A stretch of 18,101 nucleotides of DNA from Bacteroidales bacterium UBA1199 (GTDB taxonomy: Bacteria; Bacteroidota; Bacteroidia; Bacteroidales; UBA932), in assembly GCA_002309795.1 (NCBI GenBank), contig DBXZ01000025.1, positions 2,361 through 20,461 on the forward strand. The letters run 5' to 3'. A program made the position numbers and the translations under genes. Shown here piece after piece: positions 7,701 through 15,798 of the stretch (the first letter of the stretch is position 1; each line of letters begins with the position of its first letter). The notes beneath the pieces are model-generated. The model saw only the letters and a program-made list of their open reading frames with translations. It was not told the origin of the DNA and made no database searches.

Positions 7701-10700
7701 TCCGAAAGTCCCTTTCCGCCAAGGGCTAAGTCACGGAAATATTCCGGAACCTCGCGGCCCAGCAGACTGTCTACATAGAGTTTCGCGATGTACTGCGACA
7801 GCATGAAGCCGTGGCCGCGCATACCCACCAGCAGGCCCTTGTCCGGATCTACGATGTAACGCGGTTCGGTGTAGTAGCCGCTCCAGATGGCCTGGAAGCT
7901 CATACCCTTCAGCTGCGGGATCCACTCCGTGAAGACCTCGGAAACGATCTCGAGGAACGGCTGGGTGTTGATCTTCAGGTTCTGGGCAACCTCCGGATGA
8001 TCGATCGCAGGCGATGCGCAGCCGATGATCTGGCCCGTCTCCGCGAGCTGCTGGCCATAGACGGCCGAGAAGCCTTTGTAGTGACGGCGGTCAATCAGCA
8101 TATCCAGCGAATCGCCGGCCTTGCCGATCAGCGGCAGGCGCTTGGTGATGAAGGCCTGGTGGCGGACCGGATAGAGACCGGTCTCGATGCCCAGCTGGCG
8201 TGCGAACTTCTCGGCGCCGGCACCCATCGCGTTCACGAAGATCTCGGTGACATAGACGCGGTAGTCTCCGTCCGGGCCCTTGACCGTCACGCGGTACTCC
8301 TTGCCCTTGCGTTCGACGGCCACCAGCTCGGTGTCTTCGAACACGCGGCCGCCCTTGGCGATACCAATCTGGCGCACCGTGTCGATGGTCTTGCCCGGGG
8401 TAGCCTGCCAGCAGTCGTTGGAGATCAACGCGTGGCTGTAGATATCGAGTTTCGGATTGAAATACGGGGAAATCTCTCTCGCAAAGTCTTTGCGCTCAAC
8501 CATATAGGCATCGCTCCAGGCGCGGGAAGCGTCGAGCGAACGGTAGGTGGCGTCGTCGTGGACGAAGTTCACGTAGCGCGTCATCTTCAGGTCGATGTTG
8601 CGCAGCGCCTGCACCTCGCGGAAGATTTCGAGGTTGTGGTTGGCGATGTCGGCCAGTGCGGGCAGCGAGAATGCGGGACGGCCGCCGGCGATGCAACGCC
8701 ACGAGCTGCCGTGCTCCTTGTTGACCAGCACCGGTTTGAAGCCAGCTTCGGCCAGATAGCGGAAGAGAGCCGTTCCGGCCATACCGCCACCGGCCACGAA
8801 GGCGCCGACCTTCTCCTCTTTGGCAGCGGTATGGGCTGCGGAGGTGATCAGCGTGCAGCTGTCGGTCGGGTTGATTACGTTGCCGATCTCCACCAGGTTG
8901 GCCATCGGGCCGCGCGGGGTGAAGTCTCCGGTCACCTCGATGCCGTAGGGGCGGAGCGCCTGCTTGGCACGCGGGAGGCAGCGGCTGCCGCGGCACGGAC
9001 CCATACCCAGACGGGAAATGTGCTTGAGCTCCTGTGCGGTGATGCTGGTACGGCCTTCCAACAGCTTGAGCAGGTCGGAGAGGCGGACATCCTCGCAGTG
9101 GCAGATATAAGCCGATTCGCCGTCGGGCTGGGCCGGCGTGAGCTGAAGCGGCTCCGGATAGTTTGCCTTGACAATGAATCCGCGGGCCTGCAGCAGCGCG
9201 TCGGTACCTTCGCCGGCGTAGAGCTTTTCTGCCTTCACCACGGCTACGTTGGTCTTGTTGGGTTTGGTGATCACGCGGCTGACGGTACCCTCGCCCACCT
9301 TGGCGCCGTTGTCGTCCACCAGGAAGACCTCGGCACCCGCCTCAACGGCCACCTCGACCGGCAGATAGAGTTCGCTGCGGTCCGGACGGTAGCCGAAAAT
9401 GGCCAGACCCGGGCACTGCGAGACGCAATCCATACAGCCGATACACTTGTCGTAGTCGATCATCGGCGTGACGGACGTGGAGCTCTTGGTGATGGCGGCA
9501 TGCTTGCAGGCGAACGAGCAGGGGTTGCAGGCAAAACCGTAGAGGCAGTCGGCCACCACGAATCCGCCCTTGGCCATCCTCTCTGCGGAGGGTTTGCGCG
9601 GCTCCTGAAGCACGCGGACGGGGTGCTGCTGGGAGTCGATATACTCTTTGGAGAGGGTCAGGTATGCATCGTAGTCGATACGGCGGCCCAGCTCCTGCTG
9701 GATTTCATAGGCGCACTGGCGGCCGCGGAGTACGGCGGAGGTACCCTCACCGATCCGGACGGCGTCGCCCACACCGTGGCAGGCACGGCCGAAGACCTCG
9801 GCGCCCTTGCGCATCAGCTGGCTGTCCGGCAGCAGGCCGGTGCAGATATTGATACAGTCGATTCCGTCGATACGGACCTCGGTCCCCGGGATCGGCTTAA
9901 AGTTTTCACATTTGGCAATGATGGCGCCCACCACGCCGGTGCGGTCGGCGTTCGGAATGGCCTCCACCAGCGTGTAACCCGTCATGATGGGAATACCCAG
10001 GCGGCGGACACGGTTGGCCTGGACGGGGAAACCGCCTTCACGCGGCATCGCCTCGATGATGGCCTTGACGCGCGCGCCGGCCTGAACAGCCTGATAGGAA
10101 GTCAGGTAGCCGATGTTGCCGGCACCCACCGTGAGAATGTTCTTTCCGAGCAGGGTGAACTCCTTGTTCATCATGCGCTGAACGACCGCCGCGGTGTAGA
10201 CGCCCGGAACGTCGTCGTTCTTGAAGGCCGGCATGAAGGGGAGCGCACCGGCTGCCACCACCAGCTGATCGGCCTCAACATAGAAGACCTCCTGGGTAGC
10301 GAGATTCTTGACCGCCAGGCGTTTGCCAGAGAGGATGTCCCATACCACGCAGTTGAGCATGATACCCTCGTCGGAATCGCCCGCCAGGGTCTTGGCGATA
10401 TCAAAACCGCGCATGCCGCCGAATCGTTTCTCCTTCTCGAAGAAGAAGAACTGGTGGGTCTGCATCAGGAACTGACCGCCGATCTTGTCGTTGTTGTCGA
10501 TCACGAGGTTGTCGATGCCCGCCTTGCGGAGCTCTTCGCGGACCGCCAGACCGGCCGGGCCTGCGCCCACGATTGCCACCGTGGTCTTGAAGACGCGCTT
10601 GGGCGCCTCGGCAGGCTGGTCGCAGGTCACCTGCGAGAAGCTCTCCGTACCGGTGCGGCGCACGCTCTTGACGTCGTCAACCTTGGTGATACAGATACGG

Positions 10701-10930
10701 CGGATGTGGCCGTCCACGATCATTTCGCAGGCACCGCATTTGCCGATACCGCACTCCATGGAGCGGTTGCGGTCTTTCAGACTGTGATGATGAACGGGAA
10801 AACCTGCCTGGTGCAGGGCGGCAGCGATGGTCTGGCCCTTCTGGCCCTTGACCATTTTGCCTTCGAATTCGAATTCGACTAGATTCTCCTGGGGAACCTC
10901 GAGAATCGGGTGGGTTTTAATCTTATACAT
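7685..10930 (-). CDS. fused FAD/iron-sulfur amino-acid dehydrogenase (proline, hydroxyproline, sarcosine or opine dehydrogenase-like)
   Basis: One 1081-residue chain joins parts that are normally separate subunits. In order these are: a [2Fe-2S] ferredoxin-like domain (Cys60, 65, 68, 80); an FAD/NAD disulfide-reductase fold with VGAGPAG (121-127) and VGAGNIG (268-274); two [4Fe-4S] motifs (Cys462, 468, 471, 475 and CIGCMDCVSQCP with Cys496, 499, 502, 506); a BFD-like [2Fe-2S] domain (CHCED at 610 with Cys646 and Cys651); and a second, D-amino-acid-oxidase-fold flavin domain with AGGGMAG (713-719) and GMRGHGF near 1036-1042. Families built this way (HcnABC, OoxAB, LhpBEF, archaeal dye-linked proline dehydrogenase, heterotetrameric sarcosine oxidase) oxidise the C-N bond of cyclic or N-substituted amino acids. 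There is no signal peptide, so it is cytoplasmic or peripheral. The substrate is unproven; proximity to P5C dehydrogenase makes proline or a relative attractive. Confidence 0.88.
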   Translation of the reverse strand: MYKIKTHPILEVPQENLVEFEFEGKMVKGQKGQTIAAALHQAGFPVHHHSLKDRNRSMECGIGKCGACEMIVDGHIRRICITKVDDVKSVRRTGTESFSQVTCDQPAEAPKRVFKTTVAIVGAGPAGLAVREELRKAGIDNLVIDNNDKIGGQFLMQTHQFFFFEKEKRFGGMRGFDIAKTLAGDSDEGIMLNCVVWDILSGKRLAVKNLATQEVFYVEADQLVVAAGALPFMPAFKNDDVPGVYTAAVVQRMMNKEFTLLGKNILTVGAGNIGYLTSYQAVQAGARVKAIIEAMPREGGFPVQANRVRRLGIPIMTGYTLVEAIPNADRTGVVGAIIAKCENFKPIPGTEVRIDGIDCINICTGLLPDSQLMRKGAEVFGRACHGVGDAVRIGEGTSAVLRGRQCAYEIQQELGRRIDYDAYLTLSKEYIDSQQHPVRVLQEPRKPSAERMAKGGFVVADCLYGFACNPCSFACKHAAITKSSTSVTPMIDYDKCIGCMDCVSQCPGLAIFGYRPDRSELYLPVEVAVEAGAEVFLVDDNGAKVGEGTVSRVITKPNKTNVAVVKAEKLYAGEGTDALLQARGFIVKANYPEPLQLTPAQPDGESAYICHCEDVRLSDLLKLLEGRTSITAQELKHISRLGMGPCRGSRCLPRAKQALRPYGIEVTGDFTPRGPMANLVEIGNVINPTDSCTLITSAAHTAAKEEKVGAFVAGGGMAGTALFRYLAEAGFKPVLVNKEHGSSWRCIAGGRPAFSLPALADIANHNLEIFREVQALRNIDLKMTRYVNFVHDDATYRSLDASRAWSDAYMVERKDFAREISPYFNPKLDIYSHALISNDCWQATPGKTIDTVRQIGIAKGGRVFEDTELVAVERKGKEYRVTVKGPDGDYRVYVTEIFVNAMGAGAEKFARQLGIETGLYPVRHQAFITKRLPLIGKAGDSLDMLIDRRHYKGFSAVYGQQLAETGQIIGCASPAIDHPEVAQNLKINTQPFLEIVSEVFTEWIPQLKGMSFQAIWSGYYTEPRYIVDPDKGLLVGMRGHGFMLSQYIAKLYVDSLLGREVPEYFRDLALGGKGLSEQAFK

Positions 10931-10964
10931 GGTAATTCTATGAGACGTTTCTATAAAACAGCCT

Positions 10965-10997
10965 CAAAGATACCATTTTTGTTCGTTAATGTGCAAT
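10965..10997 (-). promoter_or_regulatory. promoter of the fused oxidoreductase gene
   Basis: TATCTTTG (10972-10965, minus strand) is a perfect -7 box. ATTG (10997-10994) stands 21 nt upstream as a near -33 box. Start near 10959 gives a leader of about 28 nt. The gene is therefore probably transcribed independently of rnr. Confidence 0.7.
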
Positions 10998-11019
10998 TAT
11001 TCTTTCGAAATGAAACGGG

Positions 11020-11037
11020 CCGCCCGGCTATGGGCGG
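11020..11037 (-). terminator. weak hairpin after rnr
   Basis: CCGCCC and GGGCGG form a 6-bp GC stem around a 6-nt loop just after the rnr stop codon. The following minus-strand bases (CCCGTTTCATTT) are only partly T-rich, so termination would be inefficient. Confidence 0.3.
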
Positions 11038-11040
11038 GGC

Positions 11041-13044
11041 TTATTCCGTCACCAGTTCGAAATCCAGTAATTTCTGTTCGAGGGAGGCGCGGAGGACGCG
11101 GACGCGGATGCGGTCGCCCAGGGTATAGGATTTGCCGGTGGCGTGGCTGACGGTGCGGTAGTTTTCCGCGTCGAACGCCAGGTAGTCATCCTGAATGTCG
11201 CGCAGGGAGATCATTCCCTCAATATGGGTCGGCAGAATCTCCACGTAGATACCCCACTCCGTCAGGCCGGAAATCTCGCCGTCGAACTCCTGTCCGACCT
11301 TGTCCTGCATAAATTCGATCATCTTGTATTTCACGCTGGCGCGCTCGGCGTCGGTAGCCAGCTGCTCGCGCTGCGAAGCGTGGACGCAGCACTCTTCATA
11401 GTAGGCCTTGTCCTGTGAGCCGGCCCCGTTCAGGTAGAGGTCCAGCAGCCGGTGCACCATCATGTCCGGATAGCGGCGGATGGGCGAGGTAAAGTGAGTG
11501 TAGAAGGGGAAGGCCAGGCCGTAGTGGCCGATATTGTCGGTGCTGTAGCAGGCGCGGGCCATCGAACGCAGCGCCATCATCTGCACGGCACTCTCTTCGG
11601 GCGAACCCTTGATGCGAGCCATCAGGTCGTTGAGGCTGCGCGCGGTCTTCTTGGGATTGGAGGTGTCGCCCATCTCCTGCTTGAAGTTGCGCGCGAACTT
11701 GCGCAGTTCCTCGATCTTTTCCGGATTGGGGTTGTCGTGCACGCGGTAGACGAAGGTCGGATCTTTGGCCGTCATCTTGCGCGCCACGCTCTCCGCCACG
11801 TTGCGGTTGGCCAGCAGCATGAACTCCTCGATCAGCCAGTTGCTCTCGTGCGACTCCTTGCGGATCACGTCAATCGGCTTGCCGGCCGGATCTACGATCA
11901 CCTTCATCTCAGGCCGCTCAAAACTGATGGCGCCCGCCTCGAAGCGCGCCTTGCGCAGGACCGTGGCCAGTTCGTGCAACTTGCCCAGTTCGCCGGCCAG
12001 CGGACCTTCGTGCGTCTCCAGAATCTGCTGGGCCTCTTCATAATCGAACCGCTGGTCCGAATTGATCACGGTGCGGCCGAACCAGCTGCGATGAACCTTG
12101 GCCTTGTCGTCCAGTTCGAAGACGGCGGAATAGCAGAGTTTGTCTTCGTGAGGGCGGAGGGAACAGAGTTTGTTGCAGAGCTTTTCGGGCAGCATCGGCA
12201 CGGTGCGGTCCACCAGGTAAACCGACGTTCCGCGCGCAAAGGCCTCTTTGTCCACCGCACTGCCGGGGCGCACGTAGAAAGTGACATCGGCAATATGGAT
12301 GCCCACCTCGTAGCGTCCGCCGCCCAGGTCGCGGAACGAAAGGGCGTCGTCGAAATCCTTGGCGTCGGCCGGGTCGATCGTGAACGTGGTCACGCCGCGG
12401 AAATCCTTGCGGCGCGCGATCTCCGCCTCCGTGATGCGTTCCGGAATCTTGTCGGCAGCCGCCTCCACCTCCGGTTCAAAGCGGTAGGGCAGGCCGTATT
12501 CCGCCAGGATGGAGTGCATTTCGGTCTCATTTTCGCCGGGGAGGCCCAGCACGTCCACGATCTTGCCGAGCGGCTCGGGAACGCCCTTGGGCCATTCGGT
12601 CACCAGTACCGCCACCTTCACGCCGTCTTCCGCCTTGATGCCGCCGATCACGGGCAGCGCCTCCGGCGAAGCCACCTGGATGCGGATATCGTAGGGCATC
12701 ACACGACTTTCCATGATGGCCCAGACCTTCTTGCCTACGATGTGCAGCGTGCCGATATGCGGCCGTTTCGAGCGTTCGAGCACCTCCACGATCTCGCCTT
12801 CCAGCCGGCCGTTGCGCGTGCGGTGATAGACCCCCACCTTTACGCGATCGCCGTTCAGCGCGCCGCGCATCTTGTTCACCCCCACGAAGATGCTTTCCGG
12901 ATACTCTTTGGTGGTGATGAAGCCCAGGCCGTCGCGGTTCATCGATACGATACCTTCAACTTTGGTGGTGGCGTGGCCGCCATGGCCTTTGTGTTTGCGG
13001 GATGCACGCTGTTTGGTGCTATTTTTTCGGGAGATTTTCGACAT
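11041..13044 (-). CDS. rnr: ribonuclease R
   Basis: RNase R is a processive 3'-to-5' exoribonuclease that degrades structured RNA and acts in RNA quality control. The 667-residue form has a lysine/arginine-rich N-terminus (1-28), cold-shock-type RNA-binding domains (about 28-170), an RNB catalytic domain with the acidic cluster in DPADAKDFDD (Asp224, 230, 232, 233), and the conserved HYGLAFPFYTHFTSPIRRYPD tract in two halves at 507-515 and 516-527. A C-terminal S1 domain spans about 583-655. It is shorter than the 813-residue E. coli enzyme, mainly at the two ends. The frame opens at a TTG (13086), but ATG 13044 (MSKISRKNS) is downstream of the predicted transcription start and is preferred. 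Confidence 0.95.
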   Translation of the reverse strand: MSKISRKNSTKQRASRKHKGHGGHATTKVEGIVSMNRDGLGFITTKEYPESIFVGVNKMRGALNGDRVKVGVYHRTRNGRLEGEIVEVLERSKRPHIGTLHIVGKKVWAIMESRVMPYDIRIQVASPEALPVIGGIKAEDGVKVAVLVTEWPKGVPEPLGKIVDVLGLPGENETEMHSILAEYGLPYRFEPEVEAAADKIPERITEAEIARRKDFRGVTTFTIDPADAKDFDDALSFRDLGGGRYEVGIHIADVTFYVRPGSAVDKEAFARGTSVYLVDRTVPMLPEKLCNKLCSLRPHEDKLCYSAVFELDDKAKVHRSWFGRTVINSDQRFDYEEAQQILETHEGPLAGELGKLHELATVLRKARFEAGAISFERPEMKVIVDPAGKPIDVIRKESHESNWLIEEFMLLANRNVAESVARKMTAKDPTFVYRVHDNPNPEKIEELRKFARNFKQEMGDTSNPKKTARSLNDLMARIKGSPEESAVQMMALRSMARACYSTDNIGHYGLAFPFYTHFTSPIRRYPDMMVHRLLDLYLNGAGSQDKAYYEECCVHASQREQLATDAERASVKYKMIEFMQDKVGQEFDGEISGLTEWGIYVEILPTHIEGMISLRDIQDDYLAFDAENYRTVSHATGKSYTLGDRIRVRVLRASLEQKLLDFELVTE

Positions 13045-13051
13045 AAAATGA

Positions 13052-13059
13052 TACCTTTG
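13052..13059 (+). promoter_or_regulatory. -7 box of the gpmI promoter
   Basis: TACCTTTG is a perfect TAnnTTTG match. Start near 13065 would leave a leader of about 35 nt before the ATG at 13100. No clear TTTG -33 box is seen; that position lies inside the rnr coding start. Confidence 0.6.
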
Positions 13060-13083
13060 CCCCATATTGCAAAGTACGGAATA

Positions 13084-13091
13084 CAAAGATA
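13084..13091 (-). promoter_or_regulatory. -7 box of the rnr promoter
   Basis: TATCTTTG on the minus strand is a perfect TAnnTTTG match, with start near 13078 and a leader of about 34 nt before the ATG at 13044. No good -33 box is present; its expected position lies inside gpmI. This box faces the gpmI -7 box, so the two transcripts overlap at their 5' ends. Confidence 0.6.
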
Positions 13092-13099
13092 GAAATTAT

Positions 13100-14617
13100 A
13101 TGCAAAAACGCGTTTTACTGATGATTCTGGACGGTTGGGGCGAAGGGCCCGCGGACCGTTCCAATGCCATATATACGGCCGGTACGCCGGAAATTGACGC
13201 CCTGAGGGCAAAGTATCCCCACGGCCTGCTCGACGCCTGTGGCGAAGATGTGGGACTGCCCGAGGGCCAGATGGGCAACAGCGAGGTGGGCCACCTCAAC
13301 ATCGGCGGCGGCCGGATCGTCTACCAGGACCTGGTTAAGATCAACCGCGCCTGCCGCGCCCACGCGCTGCTGGAGAACGACGAGATCCGCCGCTGCTTCG
13401 AATATGTCCGCAGCAAGGGCTGCAAACTGCACTTCATGGGCCTCTGCTCGCACGGCGGCGTGCACAGCTCGCTCGAGCACCTCTACGAATTCCTGGCGGA
13501 AGCCGCCCGGTTCGGCCTGAAAGATGTGTTCGTGCACTGCCTGATGGATGGCCGCGACACCGATCCGCACAGCGGAGAGGGTTTCCTGGCCGAACTGGAG
13601 CGGAAAATGGCGGAAAGCACCGGAAAGATCGCCTCCGTCTGCGGCCGTTTCTACACGATGGACCGCGACAAGCGCTGGGAGCGCGTCAAGGCCGGCTACG
13701 ACCTGTTGGTGAACGGAACCGGCACGCCGTTCCGTTCCGCCGCGGAGGCCATCCGCGCTTCGTATGCGGAAGGGGTGACCGATGAATTCGTGAAGCCCGC
13801 CTGCATCACGGACGCCGACGGCAGGCCGCTGGCTACCCTGGAGCCGGGCGACGCCCTGATTTTCTTCAACTTCCGCAACGATCGCGCCCGCGAAATCACC
13901 ACCGTCCTCACGCAGCGCGACATGCCCGAGGCCGGCATGCACACCCTGCCGCTCTACTACTGCTGCCTGACGCCGTACGACGACACTTTCACCGGGCTGC
14001 ACATCCTCTTCGACAAGGAGAATGTCACCAAAACCCTGGGTGAGGTGGTCGCCGCCGCCGGCCGCACCCAGCTGCGAATCGCCGAGACGGAGAAATACGC
14101 CCACGTCACCTTCTTCTTCAACGGCGGCCGCGAAGCTCCGTTCGAGCGGGAAGACCGCATTCTGATCAACTCCCCCAAGGTGGCGACCTACGATCTCCAG
14201 CCGGAGATGAGCGCCCCGCAAGTCAAGGAGGCCCTCGTAGCCGATCTGGCCACGCGCAAGCACGATATGATCATCCTGAACTTCGCCAACGGCGACATGG
14301 TGGGCCACACCGGCGTCTACGACGCGATCGTCAAGGCGGTGCAGTATATTGATTCCGCTGTCGGCGAGATTGTCCGCGCCGCCCGCGCCGCCGGCTACAC
14401 GGTGCTCATCACCGCCGACCACGGCAACGCCGACCACGCCGTCAACGAAGACGGCACCCCCAACACGGCGCACTCGTTGAACAGGGTGCAGTTCCTGGTG
14501 GTGGACGAAGAAGTTAAAGGCGTTGCAGACGGCCGCCTGGCCGATATCGCCCCCACGATTCTCTCCCTGATGGGAATCACCCAGCCCGCCGAAATGACCG
14601 GCCGCAGCCTGATATAA
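13100..14617 (+). CDS. gpmI: 2,3-bisphosphoglycerate-independent phosphoglycerate mutase
   Basis: The enzyme converts 3-phosphoglycerate and 2-phosphoglycerate in glycolysis and gluconeogenesis through a phosphoserine intermediate, using two metal ions. The 505-residue protein shows the alkaline-phosphatase-like metal ligands in LDGWG (Asp11), catalytic Ser61 in [21 protein letters not shown] (118-124), GRDTDP (151-156), [10 protein letters not shown] (257-266), [12 protein letters not shown] (394-405), ADHGNAD (439-445) and the late histidine in NTAHS (455-459). All are intact. The frame extends to a TTG at 13067, but ATG 13100 ([14 protein letters not shown]) is the family N-terminus. It is divergent from rnr and appears to be a single-gene transcript. 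Confidence 0.97.
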   Translation: MQKRVLLMILDGWGEGPADRSNAIYTAGTPEIDALRAKYPHGLLDACGEDVGLPEGQMGNSEVGHLNIGGGRIVYQDLVKINRACRAHALLENDEIRRCFEYVRSKGCKLHFMGLCSHGGVHSSLEHLYEFLAEAARFGLKDVFVHCLMDGRDTDPHSGEGFLAELERKMAESTGKIASVCGRFYTMDRDKRWERVKAGYDLLVNGTGTPFRSAAEAIRASYAEGVTDEFVKPACITDADGRPLATLEPGDALIFFNFRNDRAREITTVLTQRDMPEAGMHTLPLYYCCLTPYDDTFTGLHILFDKENVTKTLGEVVAAAGRTQLRIAETEKYAHVTFFFNGGREAPFEREDRILINSPKVATYDLQPEMSAPQVKEALVADLATRKHDMIILNFANGDMVGHTGVYDAIVKAVQYIDSAVGEIVRAARAAGYTVLITADHGNADHAVNEDGTPNTAHSLNRVQFLVVDEEVKGVADGRLADIAPTILSLMGITQPAEMTGRSLI

Positions 14618-14641
14618 AAAAAGGACCGCAAAAAACGGTCC
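14616..14641 (-). terminator. hairpin with a leftward T-tract after gpmI
   Basis: GGACCG (14623-14628) and CGGTCC (14636-14641) form a 6-bp stem with a CAAAAAA loop. Seven A (14616-14622) precede it, so the T-run exists only for leftward transcription. For gpmI itself the downstream bases are CGGCAAGG, with no T-run. It therefore seems to terminate antisense transcription more than gpmI, although it may still mark the gpmI 3' end. Confidence 0.55.
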
Positions 14642-14792
14642 CGGCAAGGATGCACGACAAGAACAGTTTCAAATAGGATAAAAATTTCATTTAACGCGGA
14701 TGTTTCACACTTTCGGACGAAGATAGTGGGTATTTCGGAAAAAGACGACTGCCGGACACTCTCCCGGGGGCGGCTGACGGGCAAGAAGATTA

Positions 14793-14824
14793 TTTGCAAA
14801 TAAACCAATTTCTTACTAGATTCG
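14793..14824 (+). promoter_or_regulatory. promoter of the lipoprotein gene
   Basis: TTTG (14793-14796), a 20-nt spacer and TAGATTCG (14817-14824, one mismatch to TAnnTTTG) form a good Bacteroidota promoter. Start near 14830 gives a leader of about 14 nt. The -33 box lies in a perfect 14-bp palindrome, TTATTTGCAAATAA (14790-14803), which might be an operator. The rest of the 226-bp gap (14642-14789) shows nothing recognisable. Confidence 0.62.
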
Positions 14825-14843
14825 CAGAAAACGACGACACCCT

Positions 14844-15623
14844 ATGAAAAAAAATCTCTCTTTGCTTTGCATTGCGATGGCGGCCATCGCCTGCGGAAAT
14901 GACGGACCTGAGGGTACGGTCACCGGTGACATCGATTACATCGAAATCCAACAACTGGCAGGAAGTGGCGCTGACGCATTCGTGCATCACAATTACGTAC
15001 TTAATCTCAGCAACGACGCGTCCGGACGCATAAACGGCATCACCGAGACTCATTACATTATATTTGATCCGGGTGCTAAGCCCGAACTCCACAGCACGGA
15101 ATCCTTGACCATTACGTACAACGGCACATCCGGCACCATCGCCCGTCACTGCGACGGTACGGACTATGAGGACAGTTTCGTCCTGGACGATGCCGGCAAC
15201 CTCAAGGAATTCAGCCAGGAAAAGTCGTACAAGAGTACCTACAAATATGACAATGGATATTTGGTCAAAATTCAGGGCTACGACAATTATTCCGGTATGG
15301 ACATTAGCTGGAGCGGCGGAGACCTGGTCAAAGCCGGTGACACAGAATTGACATACTCCTCTGACCCGAATCCCTTTGCGGACACATTCGACCTCACTGT
15401 AAGGCCCCTGAATGAATGGTATCCCTCCCCGCTTTATTTCTACGCGGCGGGGTTCTTTGGCAAGCACTCAGCCCATCTGGTAAAAACCATCGGCGAGGGG
15501 GATTACGCCGTTACCTACAATTACTTCAAAGACAGTAAAGGCCGTATCGAGAAAATCACCGTCTCTTCCACGTACGAAGGCGTAACTTCCATCGAGGAGC
15601 AGTATCTTATCCACTACAAATAA
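14844..15623 (+). CDS. DUF4595-like lipoprotein of unknown function
   Basis: The 259-residue product starts with a lipoprotein signal peptide: Lys2-Lys3, a hydrophobic core, and lipobox AIAC with the modified Cys17. It should be anchored in a membrane, probably the outer membrane. The mature part is rich in Tyr, Asp and Gly, with repeated beta-hairpin phrases such as TYKYDNGYLVKIQGYD and VTYNYFKDSKGRIEKITV. The segment running through SWSGGDLVK, LTYSSDPNPF and FGKHSAHLVKTI resembles DUF4595 lipoproteins common in Bacteroidales; that family call is from memory of the pattern. The function is unknown. It has its own promoter and no partner gene, lying between gpmI and a tRNA gene on the opposite strand. 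Confidence 0.85.
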   Translation: MKKNLSLLCIAMAAIACGNDGPEGTVTGDIDYIEIQQLAGSGADAFVHHNYVLNLSNDASGRINGITETHYIIFDPGAKPELHSTESLTITYNGTSGTIARHCDGTDYEDSFVLDDAGNLKEFSQEKSYKSTYKYDNGYLVKIQGYDNYSGMDISWSGGDLVKAGDTELTYSSDPNPFADTFDLTVRPLNEWYPSPLYFYAAGFFGKHSAHLVKTIGEGDYAVTYNYFKDSKGRIEKITVSSTYEGVTSIEEQYLIHYK

Positions 15624-15677
15624 GCTACGCTTTACGTTGCCACATTGTCGGCGGGGGTCTGGGGCAGTGCCCCGGTA

Positions 15678-15702
15678 ACAAAAAGACCGCATCGGCGGTC
15701 TT
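15678..15702 (-). terminator. intrinsic terminator after the tRNA-Met gene
   Basis: AAGACCGC (15683-15690) and GCGGTCTT (15695-15702) pair perfectly over an ATCG loop. On the minus strand the stem runs into TTTTTGTT, so it ends the leftward fusA-rpsJ-tRNA transcript. For the rightward lipoprotein gene it has almost no T-run and would be weak. A smaller hairpin, GGGGC-AGT-GCCCC, lies beside it at 15661-15673. Confidence 0.75.
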
Positions 15703-15713
15703 AAAATGGTATC

Positions 15714-15790
15714 TGGTGGTCCCAGCAGGGCATGATCCTGCGACCCCCTGATTATGAGTCAGATGCTCTAACCAACTGAGCTATGGGACC
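15714..15790 (-). tRNA. tRNA-Met (CAU), elongator type
   Basis: The minus strand folds into a full cloverleaf of 77 nt including an encoded CCA. The acceptor is GGTCCCA/TGGGACC, the D arm GCTC/GAGC, the anticodon stem TCTGA/TCAGG with loop CTCATAA (anticodon CAT), the variable loop GGGTC and the T stem GCAGG/CCTGC. The G1-C72 pair and the D-loop argue against initiator tRNA. A tRNA-Ile with lysidine-modified CAU remains possible. The T-loop is ATCATGC where TTCRANY is expected. It lies 36 bp after rpsJ with no clear promoter of its own, so it is probably processed from the fusA-rpsJ transcript. Confidence 0.9.
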
Positions 15791-15798
15791 AATGTGAA

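Noticed and set aside
7811..10882. Very long open frame (1023 codons) on the plus strand opposite the fused oxidoreductase
   Set aside because: It is a composition effect of GC-rich codons on the coding strand. The predicted protein has no recognisable domain and is rich in His, Gly, Ala and Asp, while the minus-strand protein has intact cofactor motifs.
10862..10882. Short tandem repeat of GAATTC units
   Set aside because: It lies within the coding sequence and encodes Glu-Phe-Glu-Phe near residues 19-22 of the fused enzyme; no sign of a regulatory or mobile repeat.
10961..10975. GG-N10-GC spacing on the minus strand before the fused oxidoreductase gene, a possible sigma-54 promoter
   Set aside because: Flanking bases do not match TGGCAC-N5-TTGC, and the stretch contains a perfect housekeeping TATCTTTG box, so chance spacing is more likely.
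14790..15467. 225-codon open frame antisense to the lipoprotein gene
   Set aside because: The plus-strand frame has a lipoprotein signal peptide, a promoter and a family-like sequence; the antisense frame has none.
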